5,512 nt of DNA from Clostridia bacterium. GTDB lineage: Bacteria > Bacillota > Clostridia > Christensenellales > Pumilibacteraceae. The position numbers and the translations under genes were made by a program. Under the pieces are notes generated by a model. It saw only the letters and a program-made list of their open reading frames with translations, searched no databases and was not told where the DNA came from. The stretch spans positions 1 through 5,512 of the forward strand of contig CAAFIN010000298.1 of the NCBI GenBank assembly GCA_900762945.1, in the 5' to 3' direction. The first letter of the stretch is position 1; every line of letters starts with the position of its first letter. Below are positions 5,491 to 5,512 of this stretch, piece after piece.

Positions 5491-5512
5491 TAGCAAAAGT
5501 GATATTTTTATC

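Overview
The window holds essentially one gene. It is a very large, single-cistron gene on the minus strand that encodes a predicted cell-surface lipoprotein of about 1741 residues. A putative promoter and leader lie at the right edge, and an intrinsic terminator lies just after the stop codon at the left. The other long open frames are shadows of this gene. No RNA genes, mobile elements or CRISPR arrays were seen.

Organism (inference): the style points to an anaerobic, probably gut-associated Clostridia-type bacterium, perhaps an uncultured lineage. The evidence is a short KRR signal peptide with a lipobox Cys, Cys/His-rich 'HW..C..C / GYT.H.C.CGY' modules, a 'VGDTRYATL..AI' module and GLUG-type beta-helix repeats, a combination often seen in large surface proteins of such bacteria. 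GGGAGG as ribosome binding site and a U-tract hairpin terminator fit. The gene is fairly rich in G+C, so this is not a classic low-GC Clostridium. Taxonomy cannot be fixed from the sequence alone.

Protein layout (residues numbered from the Met at 5329): lipoprotein signal 1-24 and lipid-accepting Cys25; Cys/His-rich module A (35-95); a sialate O-acetylesterase/CE6-like SGNH esterase domain (101-379) with its motif residues present; beta-helix module 1 (398-727); Cys-rich module B (746-840); beta-helix module 2 (850-1092); Cys-rich module C (1100-1222); a VGDT-type beta module (1225-1301); Cys-rich module D (1303-1424); beta-helix module 3 (1433-1741). No C-terminal sorting signal is seen, so anchoring would be by the N-terminal lipid only.

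Working model (inference): an extracellular carbohydrate esterase is tethered to the membrane and followed by a long stalk or binding array of three paralogous right-handed beta-helices, each preceded by Cys-rich modules that may bind metal or form disulfides. It could deacetylate and bind O-acetylated glycans of mucin or plant cell wall; the substrate is not readable from sequence. The parts belong to recognisable families. The specific architecture is the unusual element, and I do not see a convincing new system beyond it.
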